A stretch of 6,260 nucleotides of DNA from a bacterium (GCA_003498085.1 DNCM01000036.1:1-6260), one strand, 5' to 3'. Counted from the first letter of the stretch, positions 1 to 6,106 are shown. Translations and numbers: made by a program. Notes: generated by a model from the letters alone, not told the origin.

Positions 1-563
1 AACCTTTGAGATAGATTTGCCTGATAGATATCACCTTTTCTTATATACTCCTTTGCAGCTTTTACCATTTCGATGTATGCTTTTTTTGTAAAGTTTGACT
101 TAATTGATCCTTTTTTTATTTTTTTACTTATTTTAGGCTTATTTTTTAGTCTTGGTATATCGCCTAATACCTCTATTTTTCTCAATTTATGGTCAAAGAC
201 AACAAGTGTTTTTGGAAACATAAGCCACATATCTGGCATGTTGATATCATCGATATTTTTCATCGATAGATTTTCAATAGATGAGGCAAGGTCATATCCA
301 AAATAACCCCAAGCACCTTTATAGTATTGATTGCTCTTTGCCTCTTTAATGGTTTTTCTTAAAACAAAGAATGGATTTTCTTTGTATATACAGCCGTTAA
401 CAGAGACAACCCCATTCTTTGCAACGATTTTTAAAAACGGAGAAAGTCCAATAAATGAGTATCTTGCTATCTTTTCTGGACCTCCACCTTTACTTTCTAG
501 AATGAATGAGTTTGGTATTTCGGAGAAATAAGAATAGAAAGACTGTGGTTCTATCCAATCCAT
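1..563 (-). CDS. pabB: Aminodeoxychorismate synthase component I, N-terminal part (runs off left edge)
   Basis: PabB converts chorismate to 4-amino-4-deoxychorismate, using ammonia from the glutaminase PabA, in the p-aminobenzoate/folate branch in the cytoplasm. Reading the minus strand from the ATG at 563 gives 187 uninterrupted codons to the window edge. Visible are FILES (residues 20-24) and RYSFIG (34-39) of the TrpE/PabB N-terminal domain, GAWGYFGYD (83-91), and near the edge KGDIYQANLSQR (176-187), the opening of the chorismate-binding domain. TrpE usually has DIFQVVLSQR there, so the YQANLSQR form and the GYFGYD segment favour PabB over TrpE. The catalytic half is outside the window. 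The start lies inside tilS (13-nt overlap, different frame), which suggests translational coupling; only a weak AAGAGA-like purine run precedes it. Family membership is secure, and PabB rather than TrpE is likely but not certain. Confidence 0.88.
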   Translation of the reverse strand, partial: MDWIEPQSFYSYFSEIPNSFILESKGGGPEKIARYSFIGLSPFLKIVAKNGVVSVNGCIYKENPFFVLRKTIKEAKSNQYYKGAWGYFGYDLASSIENLSMKNIDDINMPDMWLMFPKTLVVFDHKLRKIEVLGDIPRLKNKPKISKKIKKGSIKSNFTKKAYIEMVKAAKEYIRKGDIYQANLSQR

Positions 564-1474
564 ATCAGTTTATCTCTTTTTCTTTTTATAAACTTTCCCC
601 CTCCAAGCTCAACTGTTCCAGAGGATCTTTTTGATATAAATCTTAAAACCTCGTTTATCTGGGAAAATCCAATGTCTTGTTTTTCCCTTAAAATATGAGC
701 AATGAGTGCAGGGTGATATTTTGAAAGTGCTTTGATAGAAAGGCCATCTTCTGTTCTTATTTCCTTTATTATTTTTTCTACTTCCTTTTTGAAATAATCC
801 CTCTCCCCCTCCCATATTTTCGAAAGCTTAACAAATGCCTTCTTATAGCTTGGATTTAGCTCAGAGATCATTGGGATAAGAATGTTTCTTATTTTATTTC
901 TTGTATAGGCTAGTTCCTTGTTTGATGGATCGTTTACGAAAGAGATGTTTTTTTCAGAAAGAAATACCTCAATCTCTTTTCTTTCAATAGAAATTAATGG
1001 TCTTATAAAAGTAAGAAAATCAAGTTCTCTTTTTGGAGGTATGCTCAATGGTCCCTCTCCCCTTATCAGATGGAAAATTATTGTCTCAATACAATCATCA
1101 AGATTATGGCCTAATGCAATTTTATTTGCAGAAACCTCTTTTGCTATTTTTTCAAAGAATTTATACCTTGCAATGCGTGCCTCTCTCTGTGGACGAACTG
1201 GATCATCCCATTCCTCACAATAGAACTCACATCCTAGATTCCTTGCTTGATCTTCAACAAATTTTAAGTCATCATATGAATTTTTCCTAAGCTTATGATT
1301 GAAATGACATAAGGCAATTTTTATTTCAAATTTTTCTTTTAGCAAATCTAGGATATAAGCAAGGCATGTTGAATCAGGACCACCCGATGTGGCGATTAAT
1401 ACAAAATCACCCTTTTTAAGCATGTCGTGTGATGAGATACAAGAAATTACCTTTTTTATAAACATAAAAGACAT
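551..1474 (-). CDS. tilS: tRNA(Ile)-lysidine synthase
   Basis: TilS modifies C34 of the CAU-anticodon tRNA-Ile to lysidine, using ATP and lysine, so that the tRNA reads AUA as Ile. AUA codons are frequent in this window. The 307-residue protein has the ATP-pyrophosphatase P-loop SGGPDS (residues 30-35), CHFNHKLR (56-63), GHNLDDCIET (122-131), RPLISIERKEI (158-168) and NDPSNKELAYTRNKIRN (181-197), all characteristic of TilS. A short C-terminal segment ending in GGGKFIKRKRDKLIWIG follows, so this is a compact form. Two starts are possible: ATG 1474, with AAGG only 4 nt upstream, or ATG 1465 (304 aa, MFIKKV...). The second lies 7 nt after a good -10 box and places the P-loop at a more usual distance, so I prefer it if the mRNA is leaderless. 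tilS is the first gene of a tilS-pabB unit, divergent from glyS. Confidence 0.95.
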   Translation of the reverse strand: MSFMFIKKVISCISSHDMLKKGDFVLIATSGGPDSTCLAYILDLLKEKFEIKIALCHFNHKLRKNSYDDLKFVEDQARNLGCEFYCEEWDDPVRPQREARIARYKFFEKIAKEVSANKIALGHNLDDCIETIIFHLIRGEGPLSIPPKRELDFLTFIRPLISIERKEIEVFLSEKNISFVNDPSNKELAYTRNKIRNILIPMISELNPSYKKAFVKLSKIWEGERDYFKKEVEKIIKEIRTEDGLSIKALSKYHPALIAHILREKQDIGFSQINEVLRFISKRSSGTVELGGGKFIKRKRDKLIWIG

Positions 1475-1502
1475 TCTACCTTTTTTATTACTTTTTTGTC
1501 AA
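1473..1502 (-). promoter_or_regulatory. Predicted sigma-70-type promoter for tilS-pabB
   Basis: On the minus strand, TTGACA (1502-1497, a perfect -35 consensus) is followed after 18 nt by TAGAAT (1478-1473, five of six matches to TATAAT). The -10 overlaps the first possible tilS ATG (1474). The second in-frame ATG (1465) begins 7 nt after it, about where transcription should start. This predicts a leaderless tilS message beginning at codon 4 of the longer reading frame. It is inferred from consensus matches only. Confidence 0.6.
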
Positions 1503-1509
1503 AAATATC

Positions 1510-1539
1510 TAGACAGGAAAAATGAAGAAGGGTTATACT
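1510..1539 (+). promoter_or_regulatory. Predicted sigma-70-type promoter for the glyS operon
   Basis: TAGACA (1510-1515, five of six matches to TTGACA) is followed after 18 nt by TATACT (1534-1539, five of six matches to TATAAT). Six nt later comes ATG 1546, the start that fits the GlyS family. Transcription would begin at or next to this ATG, giving a leaderless mRNA. Its -35 lies 7 nt from the -35 of the tilS promoter, so the two are back to back. It is inferred from consensus matches only. Confidence 0.6.
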
Positions 1540-1545
1540 TCTTAT

Positions 1546-3540
1546 ATGAATCTTTTGTTAGAGATTGGATGCGAGGAGATTCCAGCGTTATGGATTGAAC
1601 CAAGCCTTAAGCAGTTAAAAGAAAATGCTTACTCTTTGTTTGAAAAACAAGGGATTATTCCAAATTCATCGAAGACTTATGGAACGCCAAGGAGGCTTGT
1701 CCTTCTTCTAAAAGGTATTCCAAAAAGGCAAAAAGATAGAGAGATTGAGATAATTGGCCCTCCCGCTACATCATCTCCAGATGGATTTGCAAAGGCACAT
1801 AGTATATCAATAAAGGAGCTTGTAATAAAAGAAAGAAATGGTAAAAAATACTACAGTATCGTAAAAAAGAAAAAGAAAGAAGAGACAAAGCATATTTTAG
1901 GTAACATACTTAGAGAGTTAATAAGCTCATTATCCTTTCCAAAATCAATGAGATGGAAGACAAATTTCACATTCGCAAGGCCAATAAGGTGGATACTCTG
2001 CCTTTTGGATAATGAAATTATTAATTTTGAGATAGAGGGTGTTTCTTCTTCTAGCAAGACATTTGGATTAAGAACAAGAAAAGGGGCAATCTATGTTCCG
2101 TCCGTAGATTCTTATATTTCTATTTTGAGAGAAAATAGTATCATTGTTGATCATAATGAAAGAGGAAAGTTTATCTTAAATAAATTAGAAGAAATGGCAA
2201 AGAAGCACCAATCAAAGCCATACCTTAATGAACGCCTACTTTCTGAAATTGTCTTTCTTGTTGAGTCACCAGTTATAATGGAATGTTCCTTTTCTAAGAA
2301 ATTCCTTAGACTTCCAGATGATGTTCTTATCGCATCAATGATTCATCACCAGAGATATGTTCCACTTATGAAAAAAACAGGGCTTATTAACTATTTCCTT
2401 GTTGTCTCAAATGGAGGAGAGAATGCTAAAAATACAATAAGGGAAGGACATAAGAGGGTTGTTTCTGCAAGGCTTTATGATGCATCTTTCTTTTTCAAGG
2501 AGGATTTAAAAACACCCTTAGAAAGATTCGTTGATAAGCAAAAAGGTGTTATTTTTCAAAAAAGACTTGGTTCTCTTTATGATAAGACGATGAGGGTTGT
2601 TGCTTTTTCAACAAGCATAGCCTTAAGGCTTGTTCCAGAGAACGATATTCAATATGTATCAAAGGCTGCATTTCTTTCAAAAGCTGACCTTGGAACGCAG
2701 ATAGTTTGTGAATTTCCAGAACTTCAGGGGATCATGGGCTATTACTGTGCTTTGAAGCAAGGATATCCAAAGAAAATAGCAGACGCATTGAGAGAGCATT
2801 ATTCTCTTGTTCCAAAGACTACGATTGGAAAAATAATAAACCTTGCAGATAGGATGGATACACTTGTTGGTTATTTTAACCTTGGAATTTTTCCAAAAGG
2901 CTCAGAGGATCCTTATGGCTTAAGAAGGTGTGGAAACTCTATTGTTGAAATCATCCTTTCTTCAAATTTTAAAAATAGGTTATCTCTTGAATCGCTCATT
3001 AGAGAATCTTTAAGGATTTATAAAATAGAGGAGGAGAGAATTTTCAATGAACTCCTTTTATTCTTCAGGCAAAGACTTGAATTCATATTTTCCAGAAAAT
3101 ACCCCCAGCCTTGTATTACGGCTATTTTAAACTGTGGATTTGATGATATAATCGATACTCATGAAAGGCTTAATGCCTTTTCTTCATTCACTAAAACTTC
3201 TGATTTCCTTGACCTTAAAACTTACGCAAAAAGAGTTATGAATATCTTAAGAGAAAAAGAGCCTGCTGTGGTGGTTGATGAGGTGCTTTTTTGTGAAAAG
3301 GAAGAGAAGAGCCTTTATGATGCTGTTAAATTGGCAGAAAAGGAGTTAGATGATACAATATCAAAAAGGGAGTATACTCTAGGATTTACGATCCTTTCAT
3401 CCCTAAAGAAAGAAGTAGATAAGTTTTTCGACAATGTGATGGTTATGGTGGATGATGAGAAAATAAGGGAAAATAGGATTTCTCTTCTTTCTTTTTTGAA
3501 AAGACTATTGTTCAAACTAGTCGATGTATCAGTCATTTGA
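1546..3540 (+). CDS. glyS: Glycine--tRNA ligase beta subunit
   Basis: GlyS is the beta subunit of the bacterial two-subunit glycyl-tRNA synthetase; with GlyQ, which carries the class II catalytic core, it charges tRNA-Gly in the cytoplasm. The 664-residue product is close to the E. coli subunit (about 690). Visible family blocks are LLLEIGCEEIPA (3-14), YGTPRRLVLL (45-54), RWKTNFTFARPIRWI (136-150), LPDDVLIASMIHHQRYVPL (256-274), VSNGGENAK (287-295), SARLYDASFFFKEDL (307-321), the HD-like stretch from KADLGTQIVCEFPELQG (379-395) to ADALREHY (412-419), and EDPYGLRRCGNSIVEII (454-470). A helical C-terminal anticodon-binding region follows. An upstream in-frame ATG at 1522 would add eight residues. 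I chose 1546 because the family begins just before LLLEIG and because of the promoter spacing. glyQ, normally directly upstream, is absent; tilS occupies that place divergently. Residues 107-112 form a KKKKK-type run. Confidence 0.96.
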   Translation: MNLLLEIGCEEIPALWIEPSLKQLKENAYSLFEKQGIIPNSSKTYGTPRRLVLLLKGIPKRQKDREIEIIGPPATSSPDGFAKAHSISIKELVIKERNGKKYYSIVKKKKKEETKHILGNILRELISSLSFPKSMRWKTNFTFARPIRWILCLLDNEIINFEIEGVSSSSKTFGLRTRKGAIYVPSVDSYISILRENSIIVDHNERGKFILNKLEEMAKKHQSKPYLNERLLSEIVFLVESPVIMECSFSKKFLRLPDDVLIASMIHHQRYVPLMKKTGLINYFLVVSNGGENAKNTIREGHKRVVSARLYDASFFFKEDLKTPLERFVDKQKGVIFQKRLGSLYDKTMRVVAFSTSIALRLVPENDIQYVSKAAFLSKADLGTQIVCEFPELQGIMGYYCALKQGYPKKIADALREHYSLVPKTTIGKIINLADRMDTLVGYFNLGIFPKGSEDPYGLRRCGNSIVEIILSSNFKNRLSLESLIRESLRIYKIEEERIFNELLLFFRQRLEFIFSRKYPQPCITAILNCGFDDIIDTHERLNAFSSFTKTSDFLDLKTYAKRVMNILREKEPAVVVDEVLFCEKEEKSLYDAVKLAEKELDDTISKREYTLGFTILSSLKKEVDKFFDNVMVMVDDEKIRENRISLLSFLKRLLFKLVDVSVI

Positions 3541-3552
3541 TGAAATTTAGAT

Positions 3553-3562
3553 AGGAGGTGAT
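3553..3562 (+). promoter_or_regulatory. Strong Shine-Dalgarno of the Lrp/AsnC gene
   Basis: AGGAGGTGAT is a near-full match to the complement of the 16S rRNA 3' end. GGAGG ends 9 nt before ATG 3568, which fixes that start. It shows that this organism uses classical SD initiation for internal operon genes, in contrast to tilS and glyS, which have no convincing SD at the starts preferred here. Confidence 0.85.
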
Positions 3563-3567
3563 AAAAA

Positions 3568-4044
3568 ATGAAGGAAATCCTCGAGGTTCTTGAAAACGAT
3601 GGAAGGGCAAGTTGCGAGAAAATTGCAACAATGCTTGGAATGGGTGTTGACGAGGTAAAAAATAGTATAGAAAAGCTTGAAAAGGATGGGGCTATAATTA
3701 AATACAAGACCATAATTGACTGGGAGAAAGTAGAGGAGGAAAAGGTTTTTGCTTTTATTGATGTGAAGGTAACTCCAGAGCGTGATAAAGGATTCGATGC
3801 TATTGCAAGTAGGATAGCTCAATATCCGGAAGTTCATTCTCTTTATTTGATGTCGGGTGCTTATGACTTCGCTGTTGTTGTTGAGGGGAAATCAATGAAG
3901 GATATTGCCTATTTTGTTGCAGAAAGGCTTGCAATAATAGAAAATGTTACATCGACAACAACCCATTTTATCTTGAAAAAATATAAGGTCGATGGGATAA
4001 TTCTAGAAAAACAAGAGGATACAAGGATAGCTTTGATGCCATAA
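3568..4044 (+). CDS. Lrp/AsnC family transcriptional regulator
   Basis: This 158-residue protein has the usual length and two-part layout of the Lrp/AsnC family. Residues 1-55 form a winged helix-turn-helix (EILEVLENDGRASCEKIA, then the recognition segment VDEVKNSIEKLEKDGAIIKY). From about 60 to 140 comes the RAM ligand-binding and oligomerisation domain, with SGAYDFAVVVEG (96-107) close to the family's G-x-Y-D core and a terminal beta strand TSTTTHFILKKYK (128-140). Such proteins sense amino acids or other small metabolites and bind DNA as dimers or higher oligomers. The start is fixed by the strong SD upstream. The gene lies 27 nt after glyS and 3 nt before pyrK, so it is co-transcribed with them. 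Its targets and effector cannot be read from the sequence; in Firmicutes similar short Lrp proteins often precede an aminotransferase gene, which is not the case here. Confidence 0.93.
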   Translation: MKEILEVLENDGRASCEKIATMLGMGVDEVKNSIEKLEKDGAIIKYKTIIDWEKVEEEKVFAFIDVKVTPERDKGFDAIASRIAQYPEVHSLYLMSGAYDFAVVVEGKSMKDIAYFVAERLAIIENVTSTTTHFILKKYKVDGIILEKQEDTRIALMP

Positions 4045-4047
4045 AGA

Positions 4048-4773
4048 ATGCATAGTCCAAAGTTGATAGATGTAAAGGTTGATTATTGTTATGAAGTTTC
4101 TGAAAGTTTTTTCAAAATAGGATTCACTGTAGGTGATTTTGCCTCAAGACCTGGACAGTTTGTCAATATCCTATGTAATAATGTATTCTTAAGGAGGCCT
4201 TTTAGCATTCATAGTGTTTATTCAGAAGGAATTGAGATTCTTTATAAAAAAGTAGGCCCTGGGACAGAATTTTTAAGTAGGCTTAAAAATGGCGATGTTG
4301 TAAATATCCTCGGTCCTTGCGGAAGGGGGTTTTCTAGAGAAGAAGGGAATCTTATTGTTGTTGCAGGTGGAATTGGTATTGCACCTTTATTTGGATTGAT
4401 TGAAATCTTAGAAAATCCAAAGATTCTTTATGGTGCAAAGACAAAGGATGAACTTCTGTGTATAGACCGTCTAAAAGAATATGAACCTGTAATATCTACA
4501 GATGATGGAAGTTATGGGAAAAAGGGAAATATTACGGATTTTTTGGATGATTTTATTACCGAATCAGCTTACATTTATGCCTGTGGTCCACGGCCCATGC
4601 TTGAAGTTGTGGTTAGAATTGCAAAAGAAAGAAATGTAAAGGGCCAGGTTTCTGTTGAAGGAATGATTGGGTGTGGTGTTGGTGCATGCCTTGGCTGTGC
4701 TTATAAGACAAGGGAGGGCTATAAAAGGATTTGCAAAGATGGCCCTGTTTTTCATATCGATGAACTTCTTTGA
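4048..4773 (+). CDS. pyrK: Dihydroorotate dehydrogenase B, electron-transfer subunit
   Basis: PyrK is the FAD/2Fe-2S subunit that passes electrons from dihydroorotate, oxidised by PyrD-B, to NAD+ in pyrimidine synthesis. The 241-residue protein shows GQFVNI (36-41), the FAD-binding RRPFSIHSV (49-57), VGPGTEFLSRLKNGDVVNILGPCGRGF (69-95, in parts), the nucleotide-binding VVAGGIGIAPLFGLIE (104-119), YACGPRPML (177-185) and the cluster cysteines C209, C214, C217 and C229 (CX4CX2CX11C), ending in CKDGPVF. The last block is typical of PyrK rather than of other ferredoxin reductase-like proteins. The start is 3 nt after the lrp stop without a clear SD, so coupling is likely. No pyrD is in the window, so the partner must be encoded elsewhere. 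A different partner enzyme cannot be excluded. Confidence 0.9.
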   Translation: MHSPKLIDVKVDYCYEVSESFFKIGFTVGDFASRPGQFVNILCNNVFLRRPFSIHSVYSEGIEILYKKVGPGTEFLSRLKNGDVVNILGPCGRGFSREEGNLIVVAGGIGIAPLFGLIEILENPKILYGAKTKDELLCIDRLKEYEPVISTDDGSYGKKGNITDFLDDFITESAYIYACGPRPMLEVVVRIAKERNVKGQVSVEGMIGCGVGACLGCAYKTREGYKRICKDGPVFHIDELL

Positions 4774-5542
4774 TGCAATAATACTTGGAATAGTTCAAGG
4801 GCTTACAGAATTTTTGCCGATAAGCTCAAGTGCCCATCTTGTCATTACTCCTGCACTTCTAAATATACCTTTTCCATCCATTTTTTTTGATGTTGTGATT
4901 CATTTAGGAACATTATTTGCAGTAATTGTTTTTTGGTTTAGAAGAATCAAAAATATAACAATATCCATTTTTAGATTTGAAAAAAATGATGACGCAAGAC
5001 TTGGTTTTCTTATCATCATAGGGACAATTCCAACGGTTATTATTGGATTTTTATTTAAAGATATCCTCGATAGATTATTTGAAAGTCCTATTGAAGTTGC
5101 TTGTTTTCTCCTTATAACAGGGGTTTTACTTTTTCTTACGAGGTTTACAAAAGAGAGGAAGGAGAGAATGAATATTTTAGATGCCATAATAATTGGTATA
5201 TTTCAAGGATTTGCTGTTGTTCCAGGGATTTCTCGTTCAGGTGCTTGTATATCAGCTGGTTTATTCCTTGGGCTTAAGAGGAAATTTGCCTTTGATTTTG
5301 CATTCCTCCTTTCTATTCCCGCTATTTTTGCGGCATTTACTTTAGAACTTAAGGAAGTACTCGAAGGGAAAGAACCTGTTTTTCTTTTTCCTTATATTGC
5401 CGGCTTTATTGTCTCGTTCATCGTTGGGCTTATCTGTTTAAGCCTCCTTGCCCGTATTGTCCGAAAGGGAAAGATTCACTATTTTGCTTATTACTGCTTT
5501 TTGTTTGGACTGTTTATGATATGGTTCCTTTGGTTAAAATAA
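4760..5542 (+). CDS. uppP: Undecaprenyl-diphosphatase (UppP/BacA family)
   Basis: UppP is an integral inner-membrane enzyme that dephosphorylates undecaprenyl pyrophosphate, recycling the lipid carrier for peptidoglycan and other envelope polymers; overproduction is known to give bacitracin resistance. The 260-residue protein (E. coli about 273) consists largely of hydrophobic helices. It has QGLTEFLPISSSAHLV (13-28), containing the family's (E/Q)xxxE motif (Q13, E17) and conserved His26, and PGISRS (155-160), the PGxSRS motif. The residue after RSGA is Cys rather than the common Thr. Residues 1-14 and 137-150 are near-copies (MNFFDAIILGIVQG and MNILDAIIIGIFQG), reflecting the family's internal duplication. 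I chose ATG 4760 because families start right before this motif; an earlier in-frame ATG (4667) would overlap most of the pyrK 3' end. The overlap with pyrK is 14 nt, implying coupled translation. Confidence 0.96.
   Translation: MNFFDAIILGIVQGLTEFLPISSSAHLVITPALLNIPFPSIFFDVVIHLGTLFAVIVFWFRRIKNITISIFRFEKNDDARLGFLIIIGTIPTVIIGFLFKDILDRLFESPIEVACFLLITGVLLFLTRFTKERKERMNILDAIIIGIFQGFAVVPGISRSGACISAGLFLGLKRKFAFDFAFLLSIPAIFAAFTLELKEVLEGKEPVFLFPYIAGFIVSFIVGLICLSLLARIVRKGKIHYFAYYCFLFGLFMIWFLWLK
4772..5208 (+). repeat. Internal direct repeat within uppP (two 29-nt arms)
   Basis: The DNA at 4772-4800 and at 5180-5208 is identical at 25 of 29 positions by my count. Both encode DAIIxGIxQG at the start of the two halves of UppP. 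The protein-level duplication is a known property of the family; the similarity here is visible also at the nucleotide level. The feature spans both arms and the sequence between them. Confidence 0.7.
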
Positions 5543-5562
5543 TTTGATAAAGTATATATGAT

Positions 5563-5573
5563 AAAAGGGGGTG
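5563..5573 (+). promoter_or_regulatory. Shine-Dalgarno deciding the start of the 119-aa gene
   Basis: AAAAGGGGGTG matches the SD consensus AAAGGAGGTG with one A-to-G change, which still allows a G-U pair. It ends 6 nt before ATG 5580. This rules out the in-frame GTG at 5571, which lies inside the SD. Confidence 0.8.
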
Positions 5574-5579
5574 TGTTCT

Positions 5580-5939
5580 ATGGAGATTGATTATGAGAAG
5601 ATAAGGGAAATTATAAGAGAAGAGTTAGAAGATAAGGGCCTTAAATATTTCGAGGGTGAACTTGGGGAAAGATGGCAAGATGGTTCTATAATTATAAAAC
5701 CTGGAAGGAAGGATCTTAAGGAATTTGTTTTGCCAATAGAGAAGTTTTTCCATAAGATCGTGATGATCAGAGATAGGTTACGTGTTCTTGAGGCAAAGCT
5801 AAATAGTCACCCAAAGCTTACAGATGAGGATAGGATTGATCTACATCAGTATATCACAAGAATCTATGGAAGTCTTACAACATTTAACTTTCTTTTTAAA
5901 AAAAGGACGAGCTGGTTTGTCGGAGAAAAAAAGGAATAG
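5580..5939 (+). CDS. Conserved-looking small cytoplasmic protein of unknown function
   Basis: I do not recognise a named family with certainty. The 119-residue protein is charged and soluble, with no signal peptide or membrane segment. Residues 1-24 (MEIDYEKIREIIREELEDKG) form a probable helix. Residues 36-54 carry a strand-like GSIIIKP and then FVLPIEKFF. Residues 55-75 (FFHKIVMIRDRLRVLEAKL, in part) and a second helix around DEDRIDLHQYITRIYGSLTTF look like a paired-helix core. The helical core looks like a constrained domain rather than a spurious ORF, and a strong SD precedes it. It lies 37 nt after uppP and is probably co-transcribed. Its last codons, GAA AAA AAG GAA TAG, contain an in-frame A AAA AAG heptamer, so a longer -1 product of 175 residues is possible. 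Existence of the gene is well supported; function is unknown. Confidence 0.85.
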   Translation: MEIDYEKIREIIREELEDKGLKYFEGELGERWQDGSIIIKPGRKDLKEFVLPIEKFFHKIVMIRDRLRVLEAKLNSHPKLTDEDRIDLHQYITRIYGSLTTFNFLFKKRTSWFVGEKKE

Positions 5940-5950
5940 CCGTTATCGGC
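5927..5950 (+). promoter_or_regulatory. Candidate -1 ribosomal frameshift site (slippery heptamer plus hairpin)
   Basis: A AAA AAG at 5927-5933 is in the correct phase of the 119-aa gene (GAA AAA AAG), matching the heptamer used in E. coli dnaX. Four to five nt later a stem, GCCG 5939-5942 with CGGC 5947-5950 around the loop TTAT, can form and may gain an A-T pair at its base. A purine-rich AAAGGA lies 18 nt upstream of the heptamer, somewhat further than the stimulatory SD in dnaX. The stem is short, and the same heptamer occurs in phase in glyS at 1863-1869 where the -1 frame soon stops. The site is therefore a hypothesis. Confidence 0.35.
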
Positions 5951-6106
5951 TTAAATGGAAATGGGCAGGTAAAAGCTGACCCCCTTAGTAGGGATTTTAA
6001 AGCTGAATTAAAATGTGTGGGAATGGATATAAAGAAAGGCTTAAACAAGTATTTGGGAATTTGTTTAAAAAATGGTTCATCTTACCTTAATGAAGAAGAA
6101 ATATAA
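5933..6106 (+). other. Open -1 reading frame downstream of the slippery site (57 codons)
   Basis: If ribosomes slip at 5927-5933, translation continues with GIAVIGLNGNGQVKADPLSR and on to NEEEI before TAA at 6104-6106, adding 57 residues and giving a 175-residue product. The frame holds no ATG, GTG or TTG near its beginning (only a CTG at about 5912), so it could hardly be an independent gene of usual form. Codon choice (AAA, GAA, GGA, TTA, AGG) resembles the neighbours. I do not recognise the peptide. By a simple base-composition estimate, an open run this long in one given frame at this AT content has a chance of a few percent or less, so chance is not excluded. A lost A in the A7 run by mutation or sequencing error would give the same picture. 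Confidence 0.35.

Noticed and set aside
1863..1869. A second in-phase A AAA AAG heptamer, in glyS
   Set aside because: The -1 frame meets a stop after about a dozen codons, no hairpin is evident, and glyS continues normally in frame. It reflects a Lys run in an AT-rich gene and serves as a caution for the candidate at 5927.
5530..5562. Possible promoter (TTGGTT ... TATATA/TATGAT) before the 119-aa gene
   Set aside because: Matches are poor or the spacing is wrong, and the region is AT-rich by default. Read-through from uppP explains expression.
5939..5950. Hairpin GCCG-TTAT-CGGC as an intrinsic terminator of the operon
   Set aside because: The stem is only 4-5 bp and is followed by TTAAATGG, not a T tract. 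Its spacing relative to the A AAA AAG heptamer is the more notable property.
5911..5979. TTG-initiated 20-codon ORF in the third frame, preceded by AAAGGA
   Set aside because: It is very short, overlaps the 119-aa gene and stops at a TGA without recognisable content; the SD-like sequence is also just Lys/Arg coding.
5982..5993. CCCT-TAGT-AGGG small hairpin followed by ATTTT
   Set aside because: Four base pairs with a broken T run is too weak to call a terminator, and it lies inside the open -1 frame.
6020..6067. VGMDIKKGLNKYLGI in the -1 frame as a RuvC/TnpB-like nuclease motif
   Set aside because: It resembles an RNase H-fold first strand only superficially. The expected flanking TnpB blocks are missing and the frame ends soon after.
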